DNA of 64,000 nucleotides from Viscum album (GCA_963277665.1 OY728158.1:598386818-598450817); one strand, 5' to 3'. Counted from the first letter of the stretch, positions 49,160-62,611 are shown. Numbers and translations are program-made. The notes: a model not told the origin generated them from the sequence alone.

Positions 49160-52100
49160 AGTTAATATTCTAGTCACCTACATTTTAGATTCAAAACTCT
49201 TTAATATAGGATCTTACCATAGTTTCATATATGTGCCCATTGTAGAGATCAAATGGCACTATTTTTTACTTCTAATGATGTTATGAAATTGGAAACTCCG
49301 TTAGGGATTAGAAAGGTAGGTGTGAGACCATGTAAGAAATTCCCCCTTGAAATTGGTGGGTGTCACTTCGTTTGGGATCTCTATGCCTTATAGATGACAT
49401 GCTTTGATATAATCTTCTAAATGGACTGGATATTGTCCTTTCCGGCCTTTATTGATTACTATTCACTATATGGTGAGTTTCACATCACTAGATGGAGGAT
49501 CATTTTTACACAAGAGAGAGTGGAATGTCCAGAAAAGCTGAGATGGACCCCCCCCCCCCCCCCCACCATGGGTTGAGTGGGATGAAAGCAGAGATTTCTA
49601 GTTTATATCTAGATGACTAGGGGAATGTCAGATGGATTTTACTCTAGTGGTTGATCATTTCAGGGATGTCTTTCTGAATGACTTTTTAGGTTTACCCTCA
49701 ATAAGAGAGGTAGAGTTCTCTATATAACTAGTACTAGGAGATACACTATTATCCATTCCTCCTTATAGGATGGCTACGATGGAGTTTGAAGAGCTCAAGA
49801 AGAAGCTAAAAGATTTGGAGTCTAAGTGTTTCATCTGACCCAGTAATTCTCCTTGGGGTTCACCGGTCCTTTTTGTGAAAAAGTTAGATGGTACTGTCAG
49901 GTTATGCTTGGATTATTAGAAATTGAACCAGTTGACTATTAGGAACTGGTATCCTCTACCAAGAATAGATGATCTATTCGATCATCTCTGAGGATATCGG
50001 GTCTTTTCTAAGATTGATTTGAGATCAGATATCATCAAGTGCATGTTAGATCATCAGACGTACCTCTCGCAGTCTTTTGTTGCAGGTATGGGCTATATGA
50101 GTATCTGGTTACACTATTTGGTCTTAAGAATGCACTTGTTGTCTTTATGGCACTAATGAACTGTGTGTTCCATCTTTATCAGGACCCATTCTTTGGGTTT
50201 TTCATGGATGATATCTTAGTGTATTCTCATACTCAACGCGACCATGCCACCCATATTGAGATCATTTTGGGTAAACTGAGAGAGCATCAGTTATAAGATA
50301 AAATCACAAACTTCCACTTCTAGATGGATCAGATTCACTTCCTACGTCACATCATCTTGGAGACAAGAGTATCAATGGACCTAGAGAAGTTTAGATAATT
50401 ATTTACCTAAGAGAATCCCAAGAATGTATTTGAGTTGTGGATTTTTCTAGGGATGGATGGTTACTATAGTAATTTCATATAGGACTTCTCACACATAGAA
50501 GTTCTGATAATGGGATTGAAAAATATTAGTGTGAAGTATTAATAGTAAGATTCTTGTGATATGGACTTTCATGAGCTGAAAGGAAGATTAACTTTAGCAC
50601 TAATACCTATTTTTCTAGAGCTGGACATGAGTTACATTATGTACTATAATGCATTATGTATCAAGATGGGAGAAATTCTTATGCAACGGGATCGAGTCGT
50701 TGTATATAGGTCTTAGTAGTTAAAGCCACATGAGGGGAACTACCCGATGCACGATCTCATGTTAATCATGGTTTTTCATGACTTACATTATTGGAGACAT
50801 TACTTAGAGAGAATTTTGTGGTTAACACAGACCATAAAAGTCTCAAGTACATTTTTACTCAGCATGTTCTGAATCTGAGGTAGTGAAGGTGCATGGAATA
50901 CCTTCAGACCTTTGATTTTGAGCTTGCCTATATGCCTGGGAAAAGAAATGCAGTGGATGATGCACTAAGAAGGAGGATGTAGATACATTCAGTGAAGCAG
51001 TCTAGTAGAGAGTGGTAGTTTATGGTGTTGTTCTATGAAATGCATCTGGAGGTACACGATAAGCAGGGGGAGACATTTCTTACATCCTTATTTGCTACCT
51101 ATACCTTACTAAACAGAGTGAAGATGAGGCATCTATTAGATTCTGAATTCCTAGTTCTATGGGAGAGTATGTTAGGAGAGGACCCTCCTACTGGTTAGAA
51201 CATAGGCAAGGATGAGTTTCGGTGGTTATAGATTCATGTATGGATTTCATAAAACATTAATAAGTATTTGATGTAGTATTTTCGTTATTCAGTATGGGAA
51301 GTTCATTTTGGGGTCACCAAGATGTATCGGGAGTTACATTGTCAGTACTGGAAGCTAGGTATGAAGGGAGATGTAGCTTTTTTTGTCATGATATGTTCCA
51401 CCTGTCATCTAGTGAAGGCAGACCACCAAAGACCAGCGGGAATTTTTTAGTAGCTACCCATTCTATATTAAAAATGGAATGACGTCAAAATGTATTTCAT
51501 GATAGTTTTACCGAGCTTGTCCCATTGTAATGATGCATTTTTGGTTTTGGTATAAAGGCTCATGAACATTGCACATTTCTTAATAATTAAGGAAACCTTT
51601 AATGTTGATGAGCTTCAGAGGTTGTACATTCGGGAGATTGTACGACTACACAGGGTTCCTCATTATATCATTTTAGATAGGGATACCAGTTTTACTTCTC
51701 ATTTCTAGAAAGAGATATTGAGGGATTTTGGTATATCGGTGCTTCTAAGCATAGTTTACCATCCTTAAATAGATGGAAAGTCAAAGTGCACGATTCAGGT
51801 TCTAGAGGACATGATTTGGGATTGTATCTTGGATTATAGGGGTTCCTGTGAGTCACACATACCCCTTATTGAGTTCTCCTATAACAAGAGCTTATATGTT
51901 ACTATTCAGATGGTTTTATATGAGGTTTTTTATGGTAGGTCATTTGGAACACCTCTATGTTGGCTAGAGGTGGGACAGGCAGCGATGTTGGGACCTCGCC
52001 TTGTCCAGGTGACTATATAGATAGTTTAATTGATTCGGAAGTAGATGGTTATTGTGCAATATCATCAGAAATATTATGACAATCATCGTAGATAACCTTT

Positions 52101-52510
52101 GGAGTTTTATTTTGGGGATTGGGTTTTCCTACAAGTCGCATCGAGGTTGGGACACAAGAGAATCAGGATACAGGGCAATCTTTCAACAAGATACATCGTT
52201 CTGTTTGATATTCTAGAGTGGGTCAAGCTGGTTTATTAACGATTGTAGTTAACTCAATCGTACAAAGCTATGCATGAATTCTTCCATGTTTATTAGTTGT
52301 GATATTACTTATCAAACCCATCTCACATCTTTCATCCTAATGAATTTGAGTTGCAAGAAGATGCATCCTTTGAGGAGCATCTTGTTCGTATTGTGGATCG
52401 TAGCACGATGGTTCTCTATGGCTTGTCTGTTCAATTAGTACGGTTGATATTGTATCATAGATGAGTGTAGGATGAGACCTCGGAGATGGATTCAAATATT
52501 AGATCACAAT
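49160..52510 (+). pseudogene. G3 pol (protease to chromodomain)
   Basis: Protease active site near 49200 reads LFNIGSYHSF (the Asp is Asn). RT is the best kept: PYRMATMEFEELKKKLKDLE (49760), SPVLFVKKLDGTVRLCLDY, FSKIDLRSD, and the 50039-50296 open frame with HVRSSDVPLAVF, YGLYEYLVTLFGLKNA and FMDDILVYSHTQRD (Asp pair at 50207-50212). RNase H (about 50600-50990) has NALC for DASG. Integrase (about 51030-52300) keeps FGVTKMYRELHCQYW-like zinc region and a RDTSFTSHF stretch. The chromodomain is at 52360-52510 (SFEEHLVRIVDRSTMVL). A run of 17 C at 49548-49564 lies between protease and RT. Confidence 0.85.
49548..49564. repeat. C17 homopolymer inside G3 pol
   Basis: A run of 17 C where the G2 counterpart (near 41421) has CCCC. 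It is a local expansion that shifts the frame. Confidence 0.9.
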
Positions 52511-52576
52511 GGAATGATTTATTCTCTAATTTTCCTTCACCACCCATGGAAGGGAAATTTGGGGATAAATTTCTTT

Positions 52577-52587
52577 AAGGGGGGGAG
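52577..52587 (+). other. G3 polypurine tract
   Basis: AAGGGGGGGAG just before the third LTR start, overlapping the end of pol as in G1. Confidence 0.85.
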
Positions 52588-52589
52588 TT

Positions 52590-52650
52590 TGTAAGAACCC
52601 AATTATTCTATTGAGGTATAGATCATTCCTTTTCTGTTTATACTTAATAG
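52590..52650 (+). repeat. Array LTR 3 (truncated, about 60 bp)
   Basis: TGTAAGAACCC, then TTGAGGTATAGATCATTCC and TTTTCTGTTTATA, match the first 60 bp of LTR 1 better than those of LTR 2. Similarity ends near 52650 and unrelated DNA follows, so the LTR was cut by a deletion or a later insertion. Confidence 0.75.
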
Positions 52651-55600
52651 AAGGTAATATTTTATTAATTTTGGAAATTTTCCTTAAACAATAATTATAA
52701 CCTATTCCATTTTTCAGAAACCTTGGGGAAAACCATGGTATGGTTTGTAGTTTTGGTTATTTTATTATGTAGAGTCCAAAACCTAAAAAATAATGAAATC
52801 CCCCTCTTTTACTAAATAAATTCACCACAGATCCCATTTATCTTCACTCAAACTCCTCGGATCATGCTCATACTCTTCCCTAAAATCTATATAGTCCTCT
52901 AAAGGTTCCTCCAAGATCTGAAAAAGCCCATACCAAGCATTTGGGGCCACAAACTCAAATAAGGGGTCTTTTATTTTCTCCTATTTCATCAAGTATCTTT
53001 TTCACCTTATTTATTTTTTCTTCATTTACTTATGATGGGATATTTTATTCAATTTTTTCTATACTATAAATTTTTTAAAAAAATTATGATGTACCAATTT
53101 CACTCTCATTAACCCACTTTATAAATTTTTATGTGATGTCATTATGCTTATGAAAGTTCACTGTGATTTTCCATGAAAAACAATTGTGAAGTGAATACAA
53201 TACCCATTTCCTATCAAGGTTGTTCACATTTTTACACATAAACCTCTTTGACATGGGAATCATGTGTATTTATTCAATACATCATGATCGTGGAATAAAA
53301 TATTATAATTAATGAATCCATTTTATATGATCTATATGGTACAATTAAAAATGATAATGAAATGAAAGTGAAGAATGTGCACACAATTACATATAGCTCC
53401 AATGCATTGGGTAATGTTTAGTCTCATGAGATGTCATGTTGAGAAAGGGAATAAAATTAATTCCTTTATGGGACTCTTTCCACCATAATGTCCTGGCGGT
53501 TTATCCTTGACCTATGTTTATTATTAAGTGTTTTGCGTTGTTTCCAAATTTTCCATGTTATGATTATCATGTTATATCATGTCTCATTATTCATGTTTCT
53601 GGTTCTTACTCTTTTATGCCATAATGATATCTCAATTTTCTGACATGTATCATCTTATTCCCTGATTATTCACTTATTGGGCTTTATATCTCACCCATTT
53701 CTTAGGTATGTCCCTAGGTTATCCCATGTAGTTTTAAAATCCATGGAATTTTAGAAGCATGTTATTGAAGTTTTCAGTAATGTTGTTGTATCATATGTTC
53801 AAGATATCATGATACATAGCTAATTCACTAAGATTCTATAATTATAAATATTTTGGGATGTAATAAGTGTAATATTATGAAATAAATCATGTTTTCATGA
53901 GTAATAAAGTGAAGGGTTGTCATAGTATGTGTCTGATAAATCAGACTCACCTTTATTATACAATAACACAGACTTTAGTCATGTCTATCATACTAAAAAA
54001 ATTCATGAGTATCAGACTGATATCAGTACCTATAACATCGGACTAACACTCATAAAGATTATGATATTGATATTTTTAAGGAAGTTCATTGGACTGAGTG
54101 AAATTTATAATAGAAATAAAAATACTTGTATATAATGTATGGAATATATATAAAACACTATAAAAATGTTAATTAATATGAAATAGACATTCAGTTACAC
54201 AATATCTTTATGAGAAGCCAAGTGCCAGTGTTCTAGAGTTGTTGTAAAAACATATAAATAATACCATTGAGATATTGCCTATTAATACCATGTCATTTGA
54301 ATAGTTTATATCCATTTTTTTCTTAATTTGTCTAAAAATTACTTAGCACGAAATGATCATTATTTTTCTTTGGTATTTAATTAGAGAGTTTTATTCTTAA
54401 TGAACTATTTTTATGGATGTTTCTTTAAGAACTTTGGAAATTGTATTTGAATCTGATCAATGTTACGATCATCGTATTATGTGGATATAATGTCATAGAA
54501 TCCAATACATCAGACCGAGGTCTTATAGGGTAAGAAAGACAGATCCAATATTCATATCAAGGGATTTTTAGGATTGGAAGATATAACCAATCTGATCATC
54601 GTATCAAGGACATTCTTGGTAAGGAAAGACAAACTTTACTATAAGTATAAAATAGTGGATACCTTTAATCATGGTTATTAACTACCCTAGTCTTAAGGTT
54701 AAAATAGTTGTATCATTTTAATAGCTTGTAAGTCATTATTACATTTGTTAGATATTTTATTACTTGTTTTTTATACTTTTCATTTTCAGCTATATATAAT
54801 AGAAAGTGAGTCATTATATTTATATTTATATTCTAATTTTTTTATCATATTAACTCTTCTTATGATAATCACTCCAATATAAATAAAATTCATAGATATT
54901 ATGATTTTTACTCTGATATAATCATACTGATTTGTGGTTCTGATTTTGTGACATTTTTAATCAAACTGGGTCTAAGTCCAATAAACTTTCTTTAAGAGTC
55001 TTGTGTGATAATTAGATTAATCTTATTAAACTATGTTTCTAAACTAGAATTCACACCCCCTATAAGTATATCCATATAAGATAACTAGTAATATACTATA
55101 AAAAATAATATGTACGCTCAATAGAAAGGTTAGAGAACTGAACAGATATATTTTTCTGGTCACTAAGGATACAGACTCACTATTAGTTGATAAAAATGAA
55201 TATGTGCCCTACATGAAAATAATAAGTGTCTCAAAAGCCGCTAAATTCTAAGAAACCATGAATTATAAGATATATTCAATGTATATTAACCAAGTTTATA
55301 TTTTGGTAAATTCTCATATTCATGTTTGAGATAAACAAACCTAGGTTACCTTCACAAAATAGCTCCTGACTTGATCTACCACATACCTGAATGGAATTCC
55401 CAATCCCCACGGGCTAGCGACGAGCACCCATGTATAAAGAAATAACCAGGGGAAATTATTTCTCCCAACATGAACAAGACATGTAGTATATATATGTATA
55501 TATATAATAAATAACTGTAGAAGATAAACTAGATTAAATATATTCCCTGACTAAAAGAACTCAATTTTAGTGATACAACTCCAAAACTAGATTAAAAAAT

Positions 55601-57289
55601 ACATCAGTTCATCAAAAGCAAAGCAAAAAACAAAAACAAAGACTACTACTCCTGTGTTATTTGAGAAATCCCCCACCATCTCACCGCCGTCAAACAAAAC
55701 CTATCTAAAAAACATTAACACCTCACTATGGCACCCTGCATTTCCTAACAAAAAAAGACATTACCATGCCTACACACCACTTTAATGTGATACAATACAT
55801 GAGATAAATAAACTCAGTAAGATCCCACTATGGTGTTCCATAACAAGTCTCTATAAAAATAATCCTCATATACTAATTTTAGGAAATCATGGTATGATGA
55901 GAAGGAAAAAAAATTATATCAAAAGAATGGTAATATTTTCATTTTTCAACATTTCTAAAATAGGACAAGTGAAACAGTTTCAAAGCATAAATTTATATAA
56001 CCATTCAGTATAAGCCAAAACATGAAAATCTAAAACGAAAATAGTGAAAATTCAAGCACAAGTAAATCATGTTATGGATTATAATAGGTTAAGCTATTAG
56101 TCTACTCATATCATAATAAATGACTAGTGTGCACCCAAGTCCTTTGAACATAGGTCTAAGGAGTATAAGAACACCACATGAGTGAACCCCCCAACAATGC
56201 CCACAACAAATACCTAGAAAAATAGGCCTATAGATAAGAGTAATACCCCATTAGATAACCTCCATACAATAAAATGGATAATGGACCTAATCTATACCTT
56301 CCGCCTAAGTGCCCATATCTTCTCATGTGCTACATTTCTCAAACCATTTCAACTGGTTTCATATTTCATAAATAATTTCACAACCATTTAATCAATCATA
56401 ACATGATTTAGAAACCCATTTCTTTGAAAACACCATTTTATTTTATCAAACTAAGGTAAAAACTTCTTTTATCACAAATATATTTATTGATATAAAATAA
56501 TCATTTCAATTTATTTATAAAAAAATATAGGAAAAACCAATACAAATACAGTTTATCTAATGTAGGCTAGTGAAGGAACCACCTACCTTAAACATGGGTC
56601 AAACACTACTCGTAATGAATTTCATCAACATCATAAGAGAATCGGTGACAATAGTAATGTCCATAATAATGATTCCCACATATAAGAATTTTATTTCATA
56701 AAAAACAAAATCCTATAGATAGGTTAAATTATCCATACCTTGGTAAACACACTCGTCACACCATAGAAAACATAATGGCCATGCTTTAAGAGAATATCAC
56801 ACAATAAATCCTGAAAGGATTGAGAAAATGTCTTCACAAGGTAAGATAATCCCAAAACATAGAAAGACTCCACTACAGCTTCCAGTGAAAATGGGAAAAT
56901 CATAAAGGTCTCTTATAGAGAGAGCTGTTGTACAACCACTATAGAGATAGAGTGTTAAATAATGTGATTTGAAAGTATAGGAGGCACACAAAATTTCTGA
57001 TAATGTCCTAGGGTTTTAATATGGGAGAACAAAATCTAAATGGTTTAGGATTCATTCTTACACCACATGAAACCTACTATGCATGAAGGGTTTATTTCAT
57101 GACCCAAGATTTTAGAGCATAAAATACCAAAAAAAATGTATGCATAAAAACACATCTCTTCGTGTTAAAAAAAATATCAAATGACATATTTATGACATAA
57201 AAAATATGTTTTATAGTGTAAATTAATTTACACCAAAAACTTCACGACTTGTGCCTCCCGACCCATTTACACCATAAATTAACCATTTA
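52651..57289. other. Unassigned AT-rich stretch
   Basis: I found no retroelement domain or terminal repeat, apart from an acidic open stretch on the - strand at 52822-52980. It may hold remains of element B's 5' side if the array inserted into B, but this is not shown. The frames at 53929-54135 (+) and 56797-56991 (-) have no recognisable content. Confidence 0.5.
52822..52980 (-). other. Unassigned open stretch (52 codons)
   Basis: Between TAG (52981-52983) and TGA (52822-52824) the - strand encodes a protein-like, acidic and aromatic segment: FVAPNAWYGLFQILEEP, then LEDYIDFREEYEHDP and SLSEDKWDLW. There is no Met start. Composition differs from its AT-rich surroundings. I recognise no family. 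It could be an old exon, a captured gene fragment or a gag-region relic. Confidence 0.35.
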
Positions 57290-57674
57290 AATTATAAATG
57301 TTCTCTTTAAGAAATGCCCAGTTTAATTTCTTATTATAATCTACCAAAATATTCTTGAGGCTCTATAAACTCTAGAAACACACTCTAAACATAAAACAAG
57401 GTATACATTTTATCCATAATATGACAATTTAAATCCTATTTTTTGAAAATGGGTATTAAAAAATAAATTTGACATAAAATTTAGTGATACTATCTACAAT
57501 GTATGGATAGTTTCTAATGGGTTTAAGAAACCTGAAGTTATAAACTATGATGAAACTTTTTAATCAGTTTCTAAACTAAAATTAATTAAAATTATAATTT
57601 TCATACCAACTTACCATGATTGTGAGATTTGGAATATGAGCATCAAATATATTTACTTAATGGAAACCTTATAG

Positions 57675-57693
57675 AATATATATATATATATAT
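57675..57693. repeat. TA microsatellite in copia RT
   Basis: AT alternation within the segment that encodes EYIYIYM, just before the QP-GF motif. Confidence 0.85.
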
Positions 57694-58400
57694 GTCACAG
57701 CCATAAGGGTTTGTGACTCCACAGGATTCCAATATGTTATGTATGTTGTAGAGATGTGTTGAGGATTGAAACAAGACTTCAAATCATGGAACATTTTCTT
57801 TGATTAATCTTTAAGGGAATTTGGTTTTATAAAGAGTGAATTTGAGCCCTAGTCTATGAGTATCTTAGTAGAAGTGCAGTCATTTTTATATTAGTTATGT
57901 TAATAAAATATTACTAATAATAAATTTGATACCAGTATTACAACATCTTAATAATTGGTTGAACATGTGCTTCTTCATTAAATGTTGGGTGAAACAACCA
58001 ACATTATAGGGATCAAGATCATTCATGATAGATCTAAGTGGATGATTGAATTAATTCAGGGTAAAAATATTAAAAATATACTAAAAATATTCGGTATTGA
58101 CCAATTTAAGAGTGTATTTTTCTAGTTTGACATGTCATATATCTCTCTAAGAAAATTTTTACTTGGACACATGTAGGGAGACAAAGGATTTCCTTGTTAT
58201 TTTTTCATTAGGAATAGGATTAGTCATGTGTATCTTTATAAATATCAGGATTAATTCTTTTTATGACTTGATCATGGTAGGAAGATATAAATTAGATCTA
58301 TGATACTTCCACTAGATGGTATTCAAGACTATCCTGAATTATATCAAGGAAAACTAAGGATATGTTTCTAGTTTATAGAGGAGATGAGGAGCTTGTCATC

Positions 58401-58405
<5 letters not shown>

Positions 58406-58431
<26 letters not shown>
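58406..58431. repeat. (AT)13 microsatellite in copia RNase H
   Basis: 13 AT units between the decayed RNase H segments; an expansion in what was coding DNA. Confidence 0.9.
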
Positions 58432-60227
58432 GATAGTTTCTATGTAGATTAAGATAATCTAAAATCACACTCTGGATATGTCTTCAGAGGTTTTATGAGA
58501 TGGAACAGCTCAAATAAACTAATGTTCTATGATTCCATGGTACATTCTATGTATATTTCATCTTTTTATGAAAAAAATAATAAGTTTGTATATACAAATT
58601 TTTCTAGGAGATTGATTTTCTTCTATGGAATAAATATGTTATCACAATGTATTTTGATAATACTATAGTGGTTTCCCTTTTTAAGGATCCAAGGTCCCAT
58701 TAATGGATAATGCATATAATTCAGATGTACCACCTCTTAATATATTTCTCTCAAAGGGTTGAGGTTATAATAAGAAGAGTTTTCACAAAGAATAATGTGG
58801 AAAAATTGTTAATTAAAACCTTATCTCGTCCAAATCATGAATATCATGGGAGATCTAGTGGGATGAAAGTAATTAACAGTTTTATTTATTCTAATTTAAA
58901 GTATGTTTGTGTTAGTTCCCTAGAACCAAATACTTCATACTTTTTATTACTTATATATTCAAAGGCTTGAATATTAATAAATATTTTATAAAGTGATGAG
59001 TATTATTCTATACGACATTAATGTTAGAATATTCATAGATTATCTATTACATTAAAAGGTTATTTTAGTCCCCCTCTATGATGAGAACTTTGAAATTCTG
59101 TAATTATTTTATTAAATATAGGTTCTATGGATAAATCACATCATCTAATTGGAAAAATATTATATAATCTATCGGGGTAAGGGTATAAAAAGACATTGAG
59201 ACTTATTCTCATAAGGTTTTACCTCGGTAATTTCTAAGATAAGAGGTCATGATAATAGACCCACACATAGGAAATCCCCATGTTTTATATATCATTAGAT
59301 ATTTTTATCTAAAAACATGTGTATTGATCCATAGACTTGAGATTATTATTTATTTATATCATGAGTTTTGTCTGTAGATTTATTTATAAAAACATTAAAA
59401 TCATATGCTCATGGTCAGGTATGATATGGTGTGTGGATTAAGAGTGATATTGAGATAAGTCAATAAAGGAATTTCCCCTTTCAAGTTAATAGACATGGAT
59501 GTCTCATGCTCTTTAATTGAAATATAATTGTCTAATTAGGTCCATATATGAGGATTTTCTATCAAAAAGTATATTTTTAGAAATTCAAAGAAGTATATTC
59601 AATCATATAGATTAATGGAAAGAGTATCCAATCTGATTGATTATCTATTGGAAAAAGGTATTGTATTACATAGTGAGTGTTCATGTGAGGCTTATGTCGT
59701 TGCAACATTAACATCTTTATTTATTCATTTCTTGACATTTTTCTAGACATTGATCTTGGATATTATGATAGTTTTTCTAATCCAACTAAGAAAGAGACAT
59801 TGATCATCACACACTAAGTGTATCCATAGTCTTAGAAAAATTTTAGTTGGATTTAATATTATAATATATATTATTCTCAAGTTTTTAGGAATAATAATTA
59901 TTCGCATTATGTTAATCACATGTATCCAGTCATTAGTTATTCAAGAGAATATATATGTATGTGAATATTTAATAAATATTTATTTTCCAATTTAGTGGAT
60001 ATAGTATTTATTTATTTTTTGAATAAATAATGCAGTTATATTTATTTAATTAAATAAATAGTCATTATTAACATTTAGATAAAAATATAGGAGGATTAAC
60101 ATACTATGTTATAGATATAATGTTAATGATATATTTAATATAATTTAAATAAATATTAATTTATTTATTTAATAAATGATATTAAATTTATTCATAAGTT
60201 TATTGTATTTCATGGATATAATATTAA

Positions 60228-60251
60228 TATTATTATTATTATTATTATTAT
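60228..60251. repeat. (ATT)n microsatellite
   Basis: About eight ATT units. Confidence 0.9.
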
Positions 60252-60399
60252 TTGATTTTGGTTATCTAATGATTAGTATATTGACTTAGGACCTACTTGA
60301 AATAACCAATGATCTAACTAAGCTGTATAAACTCGACTATATCATTTCTAGGGTTAAATGTTGGAAGATATTGTTGTGACAAAAATCCTCTCTTTAGAA

Positions 60400-60453
60400 T
60401 TCTCTCAACAATAGAGAGAACTTTCTCAATAATTCTCTCAATAATGGAGAGAA
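60400..60453. repeat. Two tandem 21-nt hairpins
   Basis: TTCTCTC, a 7-nt loop, then GAGAGAA occurs at 60400-60420 and again at 60433-60453, 33 bp apart, with perfect 7-bp stems and different loops (AACAATA and AATAATG). A third partial TTCTC lies between them. Confidence 0.8.
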
Positions 60454-60550
60454 TCAATAATTATCCTCCCTATCAAGACTCGAGAGAACTAAATTAATTA
60501 TTTCTAGTCTATAAGGTTTTATAGTTACGATCAATGGGAACAACACGAGG

Positions 60551-62611
60551 TTATTTTTATTCAATTTAATAAAAAAAAGATCCATCTGTGATGTTGTGGG
60601 GTTCATGGAACACATGTGGATACTGCTAGGGGGATTCTATATTTGAATCATCTAATTCAATGATGGTGAAACAATAATAGTTCAACCAATTAAACAAAAA
60701 TATTTAAGAAAATGTAATTCTAATTTATGTAAAATAATTATAAATTATATTTGAAATATCCCATATTGATGATTTTAGGGTTTCTATTCATCCAGTTTTG
60801 GGGAGAAATATAAAGAAATTGACAAAACACCTTTTTTTGGGAATGGTCCCAACCACTTCGATTATACCCTAAATCCTTCACTGACAAGATGAATGGATTG
60901 AAATAAAAGTTTACTAAGTATTTTCAAGTGTTTAGAATAGTTTAACTCAACATATTATGTCTATGTTATAGTGTTGTATTGATAGTTAAGTGGGTAAAAT
61001 TAAAAACTAGAAGTAGATTAATTAGCTGGAGAGTCTAAAAATATTTTTTCAAGTAGCTATTGAAGATCATTGAAATCTAAAGGTAAAATTTTGAAGAATG
61101 AGTGATGATTCCATATGATGGAATAAATAGGATTACCGAAGGGGTTTTGGAAACTCCATGTAATGTCTATGTTAGGTATCAACTCTATAGAGATTGATTC
61201 TTTAGTTTTTAAGGCTATGTGATTCCAAAAGTATGTTTTACATGTGTTGTAAAAATATAGGTGTTCAAAAAATTAAGGTTTTTACAAGTGTTTTATTTTT
61301 CATTCAAGTGATGAATAAAATAAATTCTATATCAAAGATTTAAATTTAAAATAATTTATAATTCTCAGATTAATCTTAAATGGATCTGTATCTTCATTTC
61401 ATTTCTCTTGTATGATAAGAAAATTTAATCATTAAACAAATATTTAGTGTTAACGAGATTATATGATTAATTATATAAACATAGTTTATGATTCATTAGT
61501 TTCTATAACATATTTTGATAAGAATAATAAGATAAAAATGTTTTCTATGGAATAAAATAGATTATCTATTGGGAATATTTTCTTTCCACCCATTGGTAGA
61601 ATATTTTAATGAATAACCTTATTTACATAGTAAAATGAATTCGGAATATAAAATATCATATATTTAATAGAAACTATATTTTATTTTATATTTATTCCTA
61701 GTAAAAGAAAATAATAATTATTTTCTATGTATATAAGATTTTGTGTATCATAACATGGAATTTTGAATAGAATATAGTATCTAATAGGCTAGTGGGAGTG
61801 TATATGAACATATATAAGTTCAAAGTTAAAAATTAAAATTTTATACCTACCTAAAGTTAAAATTATTTCCACTTAATATTCAAAAGACTTTAGGATATGT
61901 GGTGGTAAAAATATAAATAGTTGCATTTAGTTTTCATGGGAAAGTGAATATCACTATCTCATAAATTATTATTCTAGTTAAAATAAAAAATTTATTAAAC
62001 TTAATATCATAAAATAGTTTTAGGATATATCATTAAAGTATAATATAAGTAGAAATATTTAGTTACTATCAAAAATGGATGTCACTTTATCCTAAATAAG
62101 TTTAAGATGTATCGGTAATTGATAATATAAATATTTACATTATTTGACAAAGTATATCAAGGAAAAAATTATTGGAAATAAATACAAGAATGATGGGGTT
62201 TAATATAGAAAATTTATAAGTTGATAATAAATTTAACATCACAAAATTGGATATTATGAATTTGAGGAGTTTGAATATGTTCAAGGAGTTGAACAATGGG
62301 ATTATAATTCCTAAATATCACAATTACTCAAACATGATTTCTTAATAAAAGTTCTGTAGTGATAGTTTAGTGAGAGGGTTTTATTTGATGGAAACATATA
62401 TATGTGGTCATAATTATATATAGATGTATTAATATAAAACCCCCCTAAAAGTATAGCAGACATACGGTTAATTTACAAGTCTGTGCTATACAATACGATA
62501 AATAGGTGGTTATGTAAGTTTTTTTTAAGTATTCTTAAATGAGTTTTAAGAATATAAAATGTATCATATAAAAGGAAATATTCACTTTATCATTCTTTCA
62601 TTCTGGTTGTA
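60551..62611. repeat. R2: second copy of the 2-kb direct repeat
   Basis: Colinear with 3914-5983, same orientation, about 80-85% alike by eye. The right edge is LTR D, which begins at 62612. The left similarity fades near 60551, where the G1 LTR begins in the other copy. No coding content. Confidence 0.8.

Larger units (their letters stand above)
36318..52650 (+). mobile_element. G2-G3: tandem chromovirus array sharing a middle LTR
   Basis: Order: LTR (36318-38498), body G2 (38499-44451), LTR (44452-46630), body G3 (46631-52589), LTR fragment (52590-about 52650). A primer site follows each complete LTR and a purine-rich tract precedes the second and third, so two full bodies share the middle LTR. 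The LTR lengths agree within 2 bp (2181 and 2179). Bodies and LTRs differ by roughly 20-25% by eye, so the structure is old. The family is the same as G1. Confidence 0.9.
57290..58970 (+). pseudogene. Ty1/copia RT and RNase H remnant
   Basis: A heavily decayed copia pol tail. Motifs in order: PEVINYDETF (about 57530), HDCEIW, LNGNLIEYIY, QP-GFVTPQDSNMLCML (57698 onward), a GLKQ relic then SWNIFF, YVNKILLI where YVDDILLI is usual (catalytic Asp lost), GIKIIHDRSKWM, KIFGIDQFKSVFF, KSHSGYVFRGF, and an open C-terminal frame 58710-58970 (VIIRRVFTKNNVEKLLIKTLSRPNH). It differs from E1 (the family end is KTLSRPNHEYH), so it belongs to another copia lineage. Gag, protease and integrase are not seen upstream. 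Two TA microsatellites interrupt it. Confidence 0.8.
58971..60550. other. AT-rich stretch after the copia remnant
   Basis: No coding content recognised. It may be the copia element's 3' untranslated region and LTR, because it follows the pol end directly, but no partner LTR was found. An ATT/TTA microsatellite lies at 60228-60251 and two hairpins at 60400-60453. Confidence 0.5.
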
